DNA from: Planctomycetota bacterium
Lineage (GTDB): Bacteria; Planctomycetota; Planctomycetia; Pirellulales; Pirellulaceae
Length of the DNA: 64,000 bases
Direction of reading: 5' to 3'
NCBI GenBank assembly: GCA_014238905.1
Contig: JABAAE010000014.1
Location: 124,001 to 188,000, forward strand
Shown here: piece after piece, positions 1 to 7,443 of the stretch
Layout of the letters: every line of letters begins with the position of its first letter
Numbering within the stretch: position 1 is the first letter of the stretch
The notes under the pieces: model-generated
Database searches by the model: none
What the model saw: only the letters and a program-made list of their open reading frames with translations
Told to the model about the DNA's origin: nothing
Made by a program: the position numbers and the translations under genes

Positions 1-969
1 CAGCAGAACGACATTGATCAGCAACAGAAACACGATCGGATTATCCGTGAACTGCAGTATCGCCTCGGTCACTGCTTGAGGACCTTGTTCGCGTGCGATG
101 ACCCAACCGAACAGACCGGCGGCCGCGACGATCAGCAAGATCGAACCGGTGGTGTTGGCCGTCTTGATCAGAACTCCGCGGAATGCTTTGAACGAAAGTG
201 ACCGGTAGCAGATACTCAAGGTCAGCACCCACATCACGGCTGCCGCCGCTGCTTCGGTTGGGGTAAAGATCCCGCCGAGAATTCCGCCAAGAATGATAAC
301 GGGCGTTAGCAGCACCGGAACCGCCGATCTGATCGCCTTAGCGACAGGAATGTCTTGAGCGACTGCTTCTTCACGCAGTGGGTTCTTTCGAGCATCTCGA
401 TAAACGAAGATGCAGAGGATTGATGTCAGCACCAGTGCGGGCAGCACTCCTGCGAAGAACAAAGATCCAACAGAAACGCCGGCGGAGACCGCGTAGACAA
501 TCGCTGGGATACTTGGCGGCATGATCGGCCCGATAAGCGATGATGCTCCAGTCAGACCGAGCGCAAACTTTTCGTCATAGCCGCGTTTCTTCATCGCCGG
601 TACAAGGACGGAACCGAGTCCTGCAGCATCGGCGATGGCGGCGCCACTCATCCAGGAAAACATCAGGCTGCTGAAGACGTTGACAAATCCCAGGTTGCCT
701 GGAATCTTTTTGAACAAAGTTAGTAACATCCGAAAAAGCCGGTCGGCCAAGCCGCCAGCGTTACTCAGATAACCGGTCATGATGAATAACGGAACAGCCA
801 GAAGCGGAAATGAATCGACCGATCCGACTGTCTGCTGAAGTGCGACTCCGAGCGTGATGTCCGGTGACCATGCGACGTAGGCAAGACACGGCAATAGCAT
901 GCTGATGGCGACTGGCACCCGCGAAAACAAAAGCACCAACATGATAATGACCAGTAAACCCAGAATCAT
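1..969 (-). CDS. dctM: TRAP transporter large permease DctM (3' end cut by window edge)
   Basis: The frame is open from an ATG at 969 to base 1 with no stop, giving the first 323 residues; the family is usually about 430 residues, so roughly 100 C-terminal residues lie outside. The translation is almost entirely hydrophobic and carries typical DctM stretches: an N-terminal helix, PLLAVPLFIMTGYL near residue 60, a SWMSGAAIADAAGLGS stretch near 105 and GPIMPPSIPAIVYAV near 150. DctM is the inner-membrane subunit that carries the ion-coupled substrate, usually an organic acid. The start overlaps the stop of dctQ (ATGA at 966-969), so the two are translationally coupled. The family call is secure; the substrate is unknown. 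Confidence 0.93.
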   Translation of the reverse strand, partial: MILGLLVIIMLVLLFSRVPVAISMLLPCLAYVAWSPDITLGVALQQTVGSVDSFPLLAVPLFIMTGYLSNAGGLADRLFRMLLTLFKKIPGNLGFVNVFSSLMFSWMSGAAIADAAGLGSVLVPAMKKRGYDEKFALGLTGASSLIGPIMPPSIPAIVYAVSAGVSVGSLFFAGVLPALVLTSILCIFVYRDARKNPLREEAVAQDIPVAKAIRSAVPVLLTPVIILGGILGGIFTPTEAAAAAVMWVLTLSICYRSLSFKAFRGVLIKTANTTGSILLIVAAAGLFGWVIAREQGPQAVTEAILQFTDNPIVFLLLINVVLL

Positions 970-1610
970 TCGCCCGGCTCCATTTTCAGTTGAAAGGCAG
1001 CTTCTTCAACATGGGTTTCACGCGGAATGGGCTTCCCTGTCATCCATACCTGAAGAAGATTCACAAGTGAATGCACTGCCATCAGCAACAGACCCACCAT
1101 GCCCGCTCCGTACCACCAACTTTTGGGTACGCCCAGAGCTGGTGATCCCACTTTGCCCACATACCAGACAAAACTGACGCCGCCGATCAACAGCAACAGA
1201 CACGTGGTTGCGACCACAACGTAGCTCATGCATTCGATAAACAGCTTTCCGCTGTCGCCAATTCGAGACGAAATCACGTCGACCGCGATGTGACGCCTCT
1301 CGGCCATCACAAATGCGGCCGAGATAAACGTCAACCAGATCAACGCGAATCGCGCGACCTCTTCGCTCCACTGAAACGGAGAGTTAAAGACATAGCGAGC
1401 GAAGACTTGTGCCGCCATCGTGGACACGATGACCAGCAGAAACAAGGCGGCAATGGTCTTTTCGCCGAGCACCATCCAGCGAACGCAAGTTGCCAACGGA
1501 AACGGTTTCTCGCTGGTCGATTCTGATGCGTCGCTGGCGGGCGGACCGGAATCAACAAATGCTTGGTCGGCTTCTGGGTCCCCTGATCTAGTGTCGTTGT
1601 CGGCGTTCAT
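966..1610 (-). CDS. dctQ: TRAP transporter small permease DctQ
   Basis: A 214-residue protein with a polar N-terminal tail of about 45 residues and four hydrophobic helices (roughly 47-70, 87-105, 123-148 and 165-186), which is the DctQ topology. The stretch FARYVFNSPFQWSEEVARF near residues 70-88 matches the conserved segment after helix 1 in this family, where the Trp-Ser-Glu-Glu motif lies at the membrane face. DctQ pairs with DctM in the inner membrane and helps dock the solute-binding protein. It overlaps dctP upstream by four bases (1607-1610) and dctM downstream, so the three form one operon. The N-terminal tail is longer than in many homologues. Confidence 0.93.
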   Translation of the reverse strand: MNADNDTRSGDPEADQAFVDSGPPASDASESTSEKPFPLATCVRWMVLGEKTIAALFLLVIVSTMAAQVFARYVFNSPFQWSEEVARFALIWLTFISAAFVMAERRHIAVDVISSRIGDSGKLFIECMSYVVVATTCLLLLIGGVSFVWYVGKVGSPALGVPKSWWYGAGMVGLLLMAVHSLVNLLQVWMTGKPIPRETHVEEAAFQLKMEPGE

Positions 1611-2626
1611 TGACCATCCTTTTCTGACGGTTCCGCGGTGATGCGGTTGTAGACATCACTGAATTCGAAACCTTTCGAAAAGTACTTTCGGCATCGTTCG
1701 CGGAAAGCGTTGACGTCAACGTCTTCGATGATCTTCATCGTTCCGTCCTTTTTCCATTCTTCGATCAGCTTCTTCTCGTCTTTTATCAATCCGTCATAGA
1801 CGTCGTCACCCAGTTCCTGAATCGACTCAAGCAGCGCTTTCTGCTGATCAGTCGTCAGTCGCTTCCATGTGCGTTCGTTGACTAGAATTTGCAACGACGA
1901 CTGAATGTGACCTGTCAGATTCAGGCACTTCTGAACTTCATGGAATCCCATCGATTTGATTACAGGCACCGGATTCTCTTGGCCGTCGGCAATTCCCTGC
2001 TGTAGTGCAAGGTAGACTTCGCTGAACGCAATCGGCATCGGACTTGCGCCGAGTGCTTCCGCAGATGCCTGAAAGATCTGGGCCCCGGGCGCTCGCAGTC
2101 GAAAACTCGCCAGATCGTCCGGATGACGAATGGGCACGTTCGACGTGAGATGTCGTGACCCATAGGCCCACGTATCCAGGACCCGCGCATCATACTTCTT
2201 GCGAAGCTCGTCCCACTCCGGAGCCATTTTTTCACTTCCTGCGATTTCGAGCATATGGTCAAGATCGCGAGTTGCGAAAGCTGCATCTAACACGCCAACC
2301 GGCGGGTGCCACATGGCAAGGAACGATGGCCCGGTGATTGCCAAATCCAACTCACCGGCTACCAACTGTTCGAGTATCTCAGATTCACTGCCCAGTTGTG
2401 CCGCGGGATAAACCGTCACGTCCAAGCCATTCGTTTTCTCACGAAGCCGCTCTGACAAAAGCTCCGTCCCGTACGCATGAGTCGGCGCGGTGACCTCGTA
2501 GACATGCGCCATCCGCAACATCAACGGACGGTCTGCTGCTTTTTCAGATTCGCATCCACAGAGCAGCACAACCGCAAAAAGGAGTGGCGGGAACAACCAG
2601 CGATCAATCAGAGAAATTATGTTCAT
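1607..2626 (-). CDS. dctP: TRAP transporter solute-binding lipoprotein DctP
   Basis: A 339-residue extracytoplasmic binding protein. It begins with a hydrophobic signal ending in LLCGC, so Cys25 is the likely lipidated residue; many TRAP binding proteins are free in the periplasm, so the lipid anchor is a noteworthy variant. The fold signature is clear: FRLRAPGAQIFQASAEALGA around residue 175, with the Arg that usually binds the substrate carboxylate, followed by SEVYLALQQGIADGQENP. First gene of the TRAP operon, overlapping dctQ by four bases. The substrate is probably a C4-dicarboxylate, sugar acid or similar organic acid, but the sequence alone does not decide it. Confidence 0.94.
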   Translation of the reverse strand: MNIISLIDRWLFPPLLFAVVLLCGCESEKAADRPLMLRMAHVYEVTAPTHAYGTELLSERLREKTNGLDVTVYPAAQLGSESEILEQLVAGELDLAITGPSFLAMWHPPVGVLDAAFATRDLDHMLEIAGSEKMAPEWDELRKKYDARVLDTWAYGSRHLTSNVPIRHPDDLASFRLRAPGAQIFQASAEALGASPMPIAFSEVYLALQQGIADGQENPVPVIKSMGFHEVQKCLNLTGHIQSSLQILVNERTWKRLTTDQQKALLESIQELGDDVYDGLIKDEKKLIEEWKKDGTMKIIEDVDVNAFRERCRKYFSKGFEFSDVYNRITAEPSEKDGQ

Positions 2627-3292
2627 TCAGGAGCTTCGTCACTGTTGCGCATGTTTTTGTCTAGCTTGCGTGTATAGACTTGCGGATTGTTATAGCCGAC
2701 GTCTGCCCATCCAACAAGCATTTGCTGAGCCATCTATGTAGAATGCCTACAAATCACCTTTGCTCCACCAACTTTCGTGACGGTGGCTTTCAACCCACTG
2801 TATCTTCGCGTTACTATTGCTATTTACCCTCGTCGCGGAGGGAAACGAGGACCGGACGTCATATACAGACGGCTGTGAATACTCAACACAGTCGTTTCCT
2901 GCTATCAGTGCTCTAGAAAATGGGCGTTGAAAAAGAACGGTTCGGGAAGAGCACCGGCTCGGTTAAATTAGACTAAGCCGCAACCTGATTGAGAATCACG
3001 AGTACGCCACGTCCGCGCCGCCGAACCCGTCTTGTCAAAAAACTCAGCCGACGAAAAACGTTGTATTTAGCGATTTGCTCGATGATCTAATATTTAAAAT
3101 TCAAGCCGAGTTAACGGTTCATCCTTCGGCACCACAATCCGCACAATCAACTCCACCGGGACCGACTGCTTGCGAGTTGGCGACTCGCGTTTCACTGACT
3201 GTGGCCGTCATTCCCGGTCGGTTTCTGCTGCCAACACCTGATTGCCAAAGTTCTTCTGTCGGCGTAGTTTTTTACCCGACTGGCTCAGACGA
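2627..3292. other. Gene-poor region upstream of dctP
   Basis: No convincing gene is seen on either strand; the short frames here have no signal peptide, domain or ribosome-binding site. The first part must hold the promoter of the TRAP operon. The right part leads into recombinase remains and may itself be decayed mobile DNA, but I could not identify it. Confidence 0.5.
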
Positions 3293-3580
3293 TGACTGCC
3301 ACTAACTGGAATTCTACCAAAGCAGCCCTGGAAAAATATTTTCACGATTGATTGATCTATAAGATCGACACTGATGAGGCTGATGACTGGTGCCAAAATC
3401 TCTTTGCACTGACTCATGAACAGGGGAACCGCCAAGGGCGACGGTGATATGCCGATGCCACCATTAACAAATTCCTGAAGCCTGCCAAGGAGGTTTTTGG
3501 CGATGCTGCTGACAAAGGAATGATAGAGAGAAATCCGTCTGGGAAGTTAAAATCGGGCACCAGAAAGCCAAGTGAACCAA
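3293..3580 (+). pseudogene. Remnant of a tyrosine recombinase (integrase), N-terminal core-binding region
   Basis: Read on the plus strand, the region gives interrupted protein similarity to the SAM-like core-binding domain of phage-type integrases. An early piece reads like STKAALEKYF and DTDEADDWCQNLF. It is followed, after a frame change near 3440, by ATINKFLKPAKEVFGDAAD and KGMIERNPSGKLK, the usual spacing of a helix followed by an 'I..NP' turn. There are in-frame stops in the first part, no start codon and no catalytic domain (no R..H.R..Y region) follows. It is therefore a decayed fragment. The identification rests on remembered family motifs only. Confidence 0.5.
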
Positions 3581-3736
3581 AAGCGATTCCGCGAGGAACC
3601 GATCACCCAGTTTCAGGCCGAGCATGCGAAAATGCATAAGCGGATCGGCGCCACGTACGATGAAAAGCTCGACGGACAGATCGACGCCGCCTTGTTCGAC
3701 GCCAAACGCGGAGAAAGAAACAGGATCGACCCCTGA
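3581..3736 (+). pseudogene. Remnant of a large serine recombinase, coiled-coil segment
   Basis: A 51-codon open stretch, ending in a TGA at 3734-3736, translates with AEHAKMHKRIGATYDEKLDG followed by QIDAALFDAKR. In large serine recombinases the segment after the zinc ribbon reads like '..RI..MY.DKLDG.I...F...', so this looks like a fragment of that coiled-coil arm. It lacks the resolvase catalytic domain and any start. It directly abuts the tyrosine-recombinase remnant in another frame, suggesting layered insertions and decay. The expected C-terminal part of such a protein is found on the same strand about 3.4 kb away (7070-7334), beyond the MNIO operon. Confidence 0.5.
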
Positions 3737-3895
3737 AAGGCGTGGCGGATGACCTGCCCCCATTTACCGATTCCATAACAGCACGATAGCTTTTTGGCTC
3801 CGAAATACCTTCGGCCAACAACATCCTGATTTGGCATGATTCCGATAAGCCATAGCTGGGATGAACAGGTGAAAGAAGTATCGATTGATTTTGAG

Positions 3896-4342
3896 TCACG
3901 ATTTAAGCCCCCGTCGCAGGCGCTTTTTCTCGGTTGGATCGGCAACTGCAATTGAGTTGTCTTCAAGAAAAGCGATGAACTTCATTGCGTCAATTTGATG
4001 GCGACGATAACCAGTCGGCCAAAATTTGGTCGCAAAAAAACGGAAAAGCTCTTGAATTTCGGTAGGATTGAATGAGATCGTCTTTGGAATGAGCTTGTTG
4101 ATTTCATGCCACCGTTTATCGATCAGTGTGATTGCTTGTTGCTGAATTTCCTCTGGAACAATTGAAAGCAACGATTGTTTCTGGCCAACTGACAGCTCAT
4201 AACGTTCAAAAAGTTTCTGCGGATTTTCAACAAGTTCCTTGCGAATGGTTGGGTTCGCTAGTACGTCTGCTAGAAGTTGCGTAAATGGATGTTTGTTGGT
4301 CGACAATTTAGAATTCGATTTTGGATTGATTGAGTCAGACAT
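3896..4342 (-). CDS. Small partner protein of the DUF692 oxidase (unknown function)
   Basis: A 148-residue soluble protein with no signal peptide or membrane helix. The ATG at 4342 is preferred over a TTG at 4345; it lies inside the end of the DUF692 gene (ATGTCTGA overlap), so translation is coupled. After a polar leader of about 17 residues comes FTQLLADVLANP, then an R-rich helical region, the stretch HEINKLIPKTI and, near the end, DAMKFIAFLE. This layout resembles small or fused domains that accompany DUF692 (MNIO) enzymes in other bacteria, including a C-terminal extension seen on actinobacterial DUF692 proteins; that link is from memory and uncertain. A role as substrate-recognition partner of the oxidase is inference from the operon. 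Confidence 0.6.
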   Translation of the reverse strand: MSDSINPKSNSKLSTNKHPFTQLLADVLANPTIRKELVENPQKLFERYELSVGQKQSLLSIVPEEIQQQAITLIDKRWHEINKLIPKTISFNPTEIQELFRFFATKFWPTGYRRHQIDAMKFIAFLEDNSIAVADPTEKKRLRRGLKS

Positions 4343-5129
4343 CAATTGCGCGTAAACGTTTCAGGTCACCTTCGATTTCATGAACAGCACCAAAATCCTC
4401 ATCCCGTTCCAGTGTAACTGCCCTGACATCCGCGTATTCAAAAACAGTTTGTACCAAATCCAAAAGATCGTCCTGTATCGGTTTCGCGTGCCGATCATGA
4501 TAGATATCGTTTTCCTTTGAGTAACCGACGACATGCAGTTGAACGATATTGGTTGGCTCGATTTCACGCAGCCAATGAATCGGATCAAATCGGTGATTTC
4601 TCGAATTGATAAACAGATTGGTTACATCAAGTAACAATCCACAGTCCGCTTGACGACAAAGTTCATTTAGAAATTCCGTTTCATGCATCGCCGATTCAAA
4701 TCGAATAGAACTGGTAATATTCTCCAGAATCAGTTTGCGATTGCACCGCTCGGACAAATGTCGGGCGTGTTCAACGAGATTGCTTAAAGAATCAGCGTCA
4801 TAATGAATTGGGTTTAAATGTCCCAGGTCAAGTTCACCGGAACGAGTAAAAGAAACGTGCTCGCTTACCCATTTTGCATTTGCAAGTTCTGCGACTTTGA
4901 CAAAATTATCGAGAGTCTTTTCGCACAATGGGCCAGGAGTCCCTAGGGAAAGTCCTAGACCGTGGACAAACGTGGAATAGTCCCTTCCAAGTGATTTGAG
5001 AACTTGCTTACAAGTTTTGTCAAAGCGAAAAAAATGTTCCGCAGTGATCTCGATGCTATCGACCAATTCAGAGTTAACGCGCAACCACTCCTTCAACTCC
5101 CATCGAAATCCTATTCCTATCCGCCGCAT
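4335..5129 (-). CDS. DUF692 / MNIO-family multinuclear iron oxidase
   Basis: A 264-residue TIM-barrel-type enzyme of the DUF692 family, now called MNIO (multinuclear non-haem iron-dependent oxidases, such as MbnB, TglH and BufB). These use two or three iron ions to modify Cys (or Asp) residues of ribosomal peptides. Visible landmarks are GIGFRWEL at the N-terminus, EITAEHFF, FVHGLGLSLGTP, WVSEHVSF, LILENI, LLLDVTNLFINSRNH, VQLHVVGYS, YHDRHAKPI and TLERD; the conserved His, Asp and Glu in these segments are the expected metal ligands. The ATG at 5129 is chosen over a TTG at 5138 because a GGAGGT sits about 12 bases upstream, inside the Gly/Cys tail of the preceding gene. Length fits the family. 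Confidence 0.9.
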   Translation of the reverse strand: MRRIGIGFRWELKEWLRVNSELVDSIEITAEHFFRFDKTCKQVLKSLGRDYSTFVHGLGLSLGTPGPLCEKTLDNFVKVAELANAKWVSEHVSFTRSGELDLGHLNPIHYDADSLSNLVEHARHLSERCNRKLILENITSSIRFESAMHETEFLNELCRQADCGLLLDVTNLFINSRNHRFDPIHWLREIEPTNIVQLHVVGYSKENDIYHDRHAKPIQDDLLDLVQTVFEYADVRAVTLERDEDFGAVHEIEGDLKRLRAIDV

Positions 5130-6142
5130 CCGCCGCAACCACCTCCACCGCCACAGCCACCGCCACAGCCACTGCCACAGCCACTGCCACAGCCGTGAGC
5201 GTAATATCTGCCCGCGTTCATGAAATCAGAACCGGTAACGATTTCGATACCCTTTAAGGTCACCACCCCAAAGCCAGCGGAAAAAACCAAAATATAGCGA
5301 ACGACAAGTTCCCTGGTGGGCCCATTGAAATAGCATATTCCCATTAAGATTGCGCCGCTTATGAAAATACCGATAAAGGGACCTACCGACATTCCTCCGG
5401 CTTTGTCAATAAAAGGAGTATCGTCCGACTGACGACCTCGGACTTTGGAAATGAAAAAAACGGCAGTCGCAATAGCCAAACCAAAGATCAATAAAATAAA
5501 TTTGTATCGTTCGTTCACCACGCTGTCGTAAATCCTTACGCCACCAAGCCCAATCAAGCCGATGATTGCCGCATCATTGAAAATATCATGATCGAGAATC
5601 GCCTTGCGACCTGCAATTGTTAGCACGCCAAACAAAAGGAACATGCAGTAAAAATAGACCAGAAACGACGGACCTTCTAGCGAACTATTGATGAAACAGG
5701 TTAGAGCAATGATGCTCGCGGCAAACAACAGAACCAATAATCCAGTGACTCCCGGTATAAAATCCGATATTACTGCATTTTCTGGAGCCGCAGCATAGTT
5801 TTTGTTAATTGCTTCTGAATCAAATTCCATCTTGCGACCGAGCTCGGTGTGGAAGCCGCAATAAATACAGACGACCTTCCCCTTGCCTAGTGGCTTGCTA
5901 CAACCTGGGCACCGATTCAAAGTCGATGTAGCTGTTTCGCCAGCAGGAATGAATGACCCATAGGGGTTTAGTAATGCAGCGGCCGGCCCCCCGTTAACAA
6001 CTGGAGGTACCTGAATCGGTTTAGGGGATGGGACGACGAACGAATGGTCACATTTTTTGCAATTCGCCTTCTTTCCGGCCGAGCCTGCAGCGACTTTATA
6101 TCGTGCACCGCATCTGCATTGGACTATTTGTTTTTGTGACAC
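5117..6142 (-). CDS. Zinc-ribbon membrane protein with Gly/Cys-rich C-terminal tail (candidate MNIO substrate)
   Basis: A 341-residue protein starting at a GTG (6142) with CAGGGA seven bases upstream; a TTG ten codons earlier lies inside the preceding gene and has no such site. Two zinc-ribbon-like Cys clusters lie at residues 9/11/28/31 and 78/81/92/95. About six membrane helices follow (near 127-149, 158-177, 188-206, 214-232, 252-272 and 277-297). The protein ends in a 26-residue tail of Gly, Ser and Cys: Cys318, 322, 326, 330, 336 and 339, the first four exactly four residues apart. Such tails are known from membrane proteins encoded next to DUF692 genes. The inferred role is that the tail is the Cys substrate of the oxidase. 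No homologue of known function is recognised. Confidence 0.75.
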   Translation of the reverse strand: MSQKQIVQCRCGARYKVAAGSAGKKANCKKCDHSFVVPSPKPIQVPPVVNGGPAAALLNPYGSFIPAGETATSTLNRCPGCSKPLGKGKVVCIYCGFHTELGRKMEFDSEAINKNYAAAPENAVISDFIPGVTGLLVLLFAASIIALTCFINSSLEGPSFLVYFYCMFLLFGVLTIAGRKAILDHDIFNDAAIIGLIGLGGVRIYDSVVNERYKFILLIFGLAIATAVFFISKVRGRQSDDTPFIDKAGGMSVGPFIGIFISGAILMGICYFNGPTRELVVRYILVFSAGFGVVTLKGIEIVTGSDFMNAGRYYAHGCGSGCGSGCGGGCGGGGGCGGCGG

Positions 6143-6146
6143 GTGA

Positions 6147-6923
6147 TTATCCCTGCAAGTCCGTGTTCTCAATCAAATCGACTTGATCCGGAATCCGGTC
6201 CACACTAGCAGCCGCAGCAGCAACGAGTTCGATCAGGCTGGGCACGAGGCTGTGAAGACTATCGAGGCTGTGACCGGTGTTCTCCAAATCGATTTTGGAT
6301 AGTTTTAAGAAGAGTTCACGGTCAAGTTCCAGTTTTTCGGTTGTCTGCGAAATTACTTCTTCGCGGTTTTGCCCAAACGGCATTTCAAACAAGACCTGAA
6401 CGGCATGCAGTGTTTTGACAAAAGCTTTGAACGAGTTGTGAAAAAGCGTTTTCAACAGTCGCGTTTGTCCGTAATGCGTGATGTAGTTGGCCTGCAATCG
6501 GAGAAGGAGATTTTTCAGTTCCTGTTCGCAACGAACTCGAAGGTAGGTCGATTCGATTTCCAGGTTATCCAAGACATCCTCACCACATAACAATTCATGA
6601 TGGTGTTTCATTTCAAGAAAGGTTGTAGGAAAGACATCCATCGATGATTGGATCTCAGCTTCTGTCATAACCATTGGCGCAATTTGGCCTTTTCCGTTTA
6701 TCGAGTTGTAAGCATCGGCTAACGAATGCAGCGTCCCGGCATTGATTTCTTTCAGTACAATTAGCAGCTGTATGCTGTCCTCTTTGATGGGCGCAAGCGA
6801 TTGGTTCAAATGGTTCCCAAAGTGTATGAGTGACTGAAGTTGATCGCCCAATTGTTGAGCGAAGGTTTGCTTCGCGCTGCCGACTATTTCACTCGTAGAA
6901 TATTTGCGACCCATCAAAGACAT
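6147..6923 (-). CDS. Degenerate nucleotidyltransferase-like protein heading the MNIO operon
   Basis: A 258-residue soluble protein; the ATG at 6923 follows an AGAGGA site by about five bases. The segment around residues 30-120 reads like a polymerase-beta-type nucleotidyltransferase fold: SLIHFG and then IQLLIVLKEI stand where such proteins have the G-S loop and the S-D-x-D strand, and DVFPTTFLEMKHHHELLCGED follows in the way seen in a poorly characterised NTase family. The catalytic Gly-Ser and paired Asp are not visible, so the protein is probably inactive as a transferase. The C-terminal half is helical. Its stop is four bases before the start of the membrane protein gene. The NTase relation is a judgement from pattern memory. 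Confidence 0.6.
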   Translation of the reverse strand: MSLMGRKYSTSEIVGSAKQTFAQQLGDQLQSLIHFGNHLNQSLAPIKEDSIQLLIVLKEINAGTLHSLADAYNSINGKGQIAPMVMTEAEIQSSMDVFPTTFLEMKHHHELLCGEDVLDNLEIESTYLRVRCEQELKNLLLRLQANYITHYGQTRLLKTLFHNSFKAFVKTLHAVQVLFEMPFGQNREEVISQTTEKLELDRELFLKLSKIDLENTGHSLDSLHSLVPSLIELVAAAAASVDRIPDQVDLIENTDLQG

Positions 6924-7069
6924 TATTTCCTCTTAACATTGCGTCCGTATTCAATTCGCTCAAAATCACCAATCATCTTAACGACTCCAATAACCGGCTG
7001 CAATTTTCCAGATCATTCAATCAGGAGACATTGGGCTATGCTTTGGTTGCAATCAACGCTCCTGGCAAG

Positions 7070-7334
7070 TCTACGTTTTGTCCATAGGGGCAAACTTTTG
7101 TTAAGTAAACAGTTTCCAGAAGGCTATTCAATCCTGGACCATGGACAATCGGCGAGTGAGAAACGCCGTCTCCTGGAATTCGACCTATCGAACTCGTTTT
7201 GGGCAGGTGGCGAACTGACGCCCGTGTTTCGCCAACCCTTTGACATGATTAAGGATATGGCGATGATCGGGGCAAAAAAAATGGCTGCTGGATTGCTTAC
7301 CAGCCGCCATCATCAAGAAGAGCCCCCCCGGTAG
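7070..7334 (+). pseudogene. Remnant of a large serine recombinase, C-terminal end
   Basis: In an open plus-strand frame ending at 7334 the last part reads ASEKRRLLEFDLSNSFWAGG, then ELTPVFRQPFDMIKDM. The end of many large serine recombinases reads like 'KR.LL.F.LSN..W..G.L...FR.PFD.L', and this matches well. The upstream part of the frame overlaps the promoter side of the minus-strand operon and shows no recombinase domain, so only the C-terminal tail remains. It is on the same strand as, and would belong directly after, the coiled-coil fragment at 3581-3736; the MNIO operon lies between. It could equally be from a second decayed recombinase. Confidence 0.55.
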
Positions 7335-7350
7335 GATTCGAACAACCGTA
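7318..7350 (-). repeat. tRNA T-arm-like fragment, possible attachment-site scar
   Basis: On the minus strand the bases GGTTGTTCGAATCCTACC followed by a run of G resemble the T-arm and 3' acceptor strand of a tRNA. The T stem is imperfect and no D-arm or anticodon arm is found further upstream, so it is not a functional tRNA. Mobile elements often integrate at tRNA 3' ends, and this lies exactly at the end of the serine-recombinase remnant, so it may be an old att scar. Confidence 0.35.
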
Positions 7351-7443
7351 TGTTTCATGAAACTCATTGCCGCAACAGCCGATGTCGCGTTGGCTCAGGT
7401 CGTCGACAAGGAAAAAAATGATGTTAGGATTTAAAAAAACGAA

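Noticed and set aside
5004..5223. Pro-rich plus-strand frames
   Set aside because: They are the antisense reading of the Gly/Cys tail codons of the membrane protein; no start signal or domain.
5117..6172. TTG start at 6172 for the Gly/Cys-tail protein
   Set aside because: It would lie within the preceding gene without a ribosome-binding site; the GTG at 6142 has CAGGGA at good distance and starts the zinc ribbon directly.
6840..7334. Whole plus-strand frame as an intact recombinase gene
   Set aside because: Only the last third resembles a serine recombinase; the first part overlaps the start region of the minus-strand operon and matches nothing.
7318..7350. Complete tRNA gene
   Set aside because: Only a T-arm-like piece is present; no D-arm, anticodon arm or 5' acceptor strand found.
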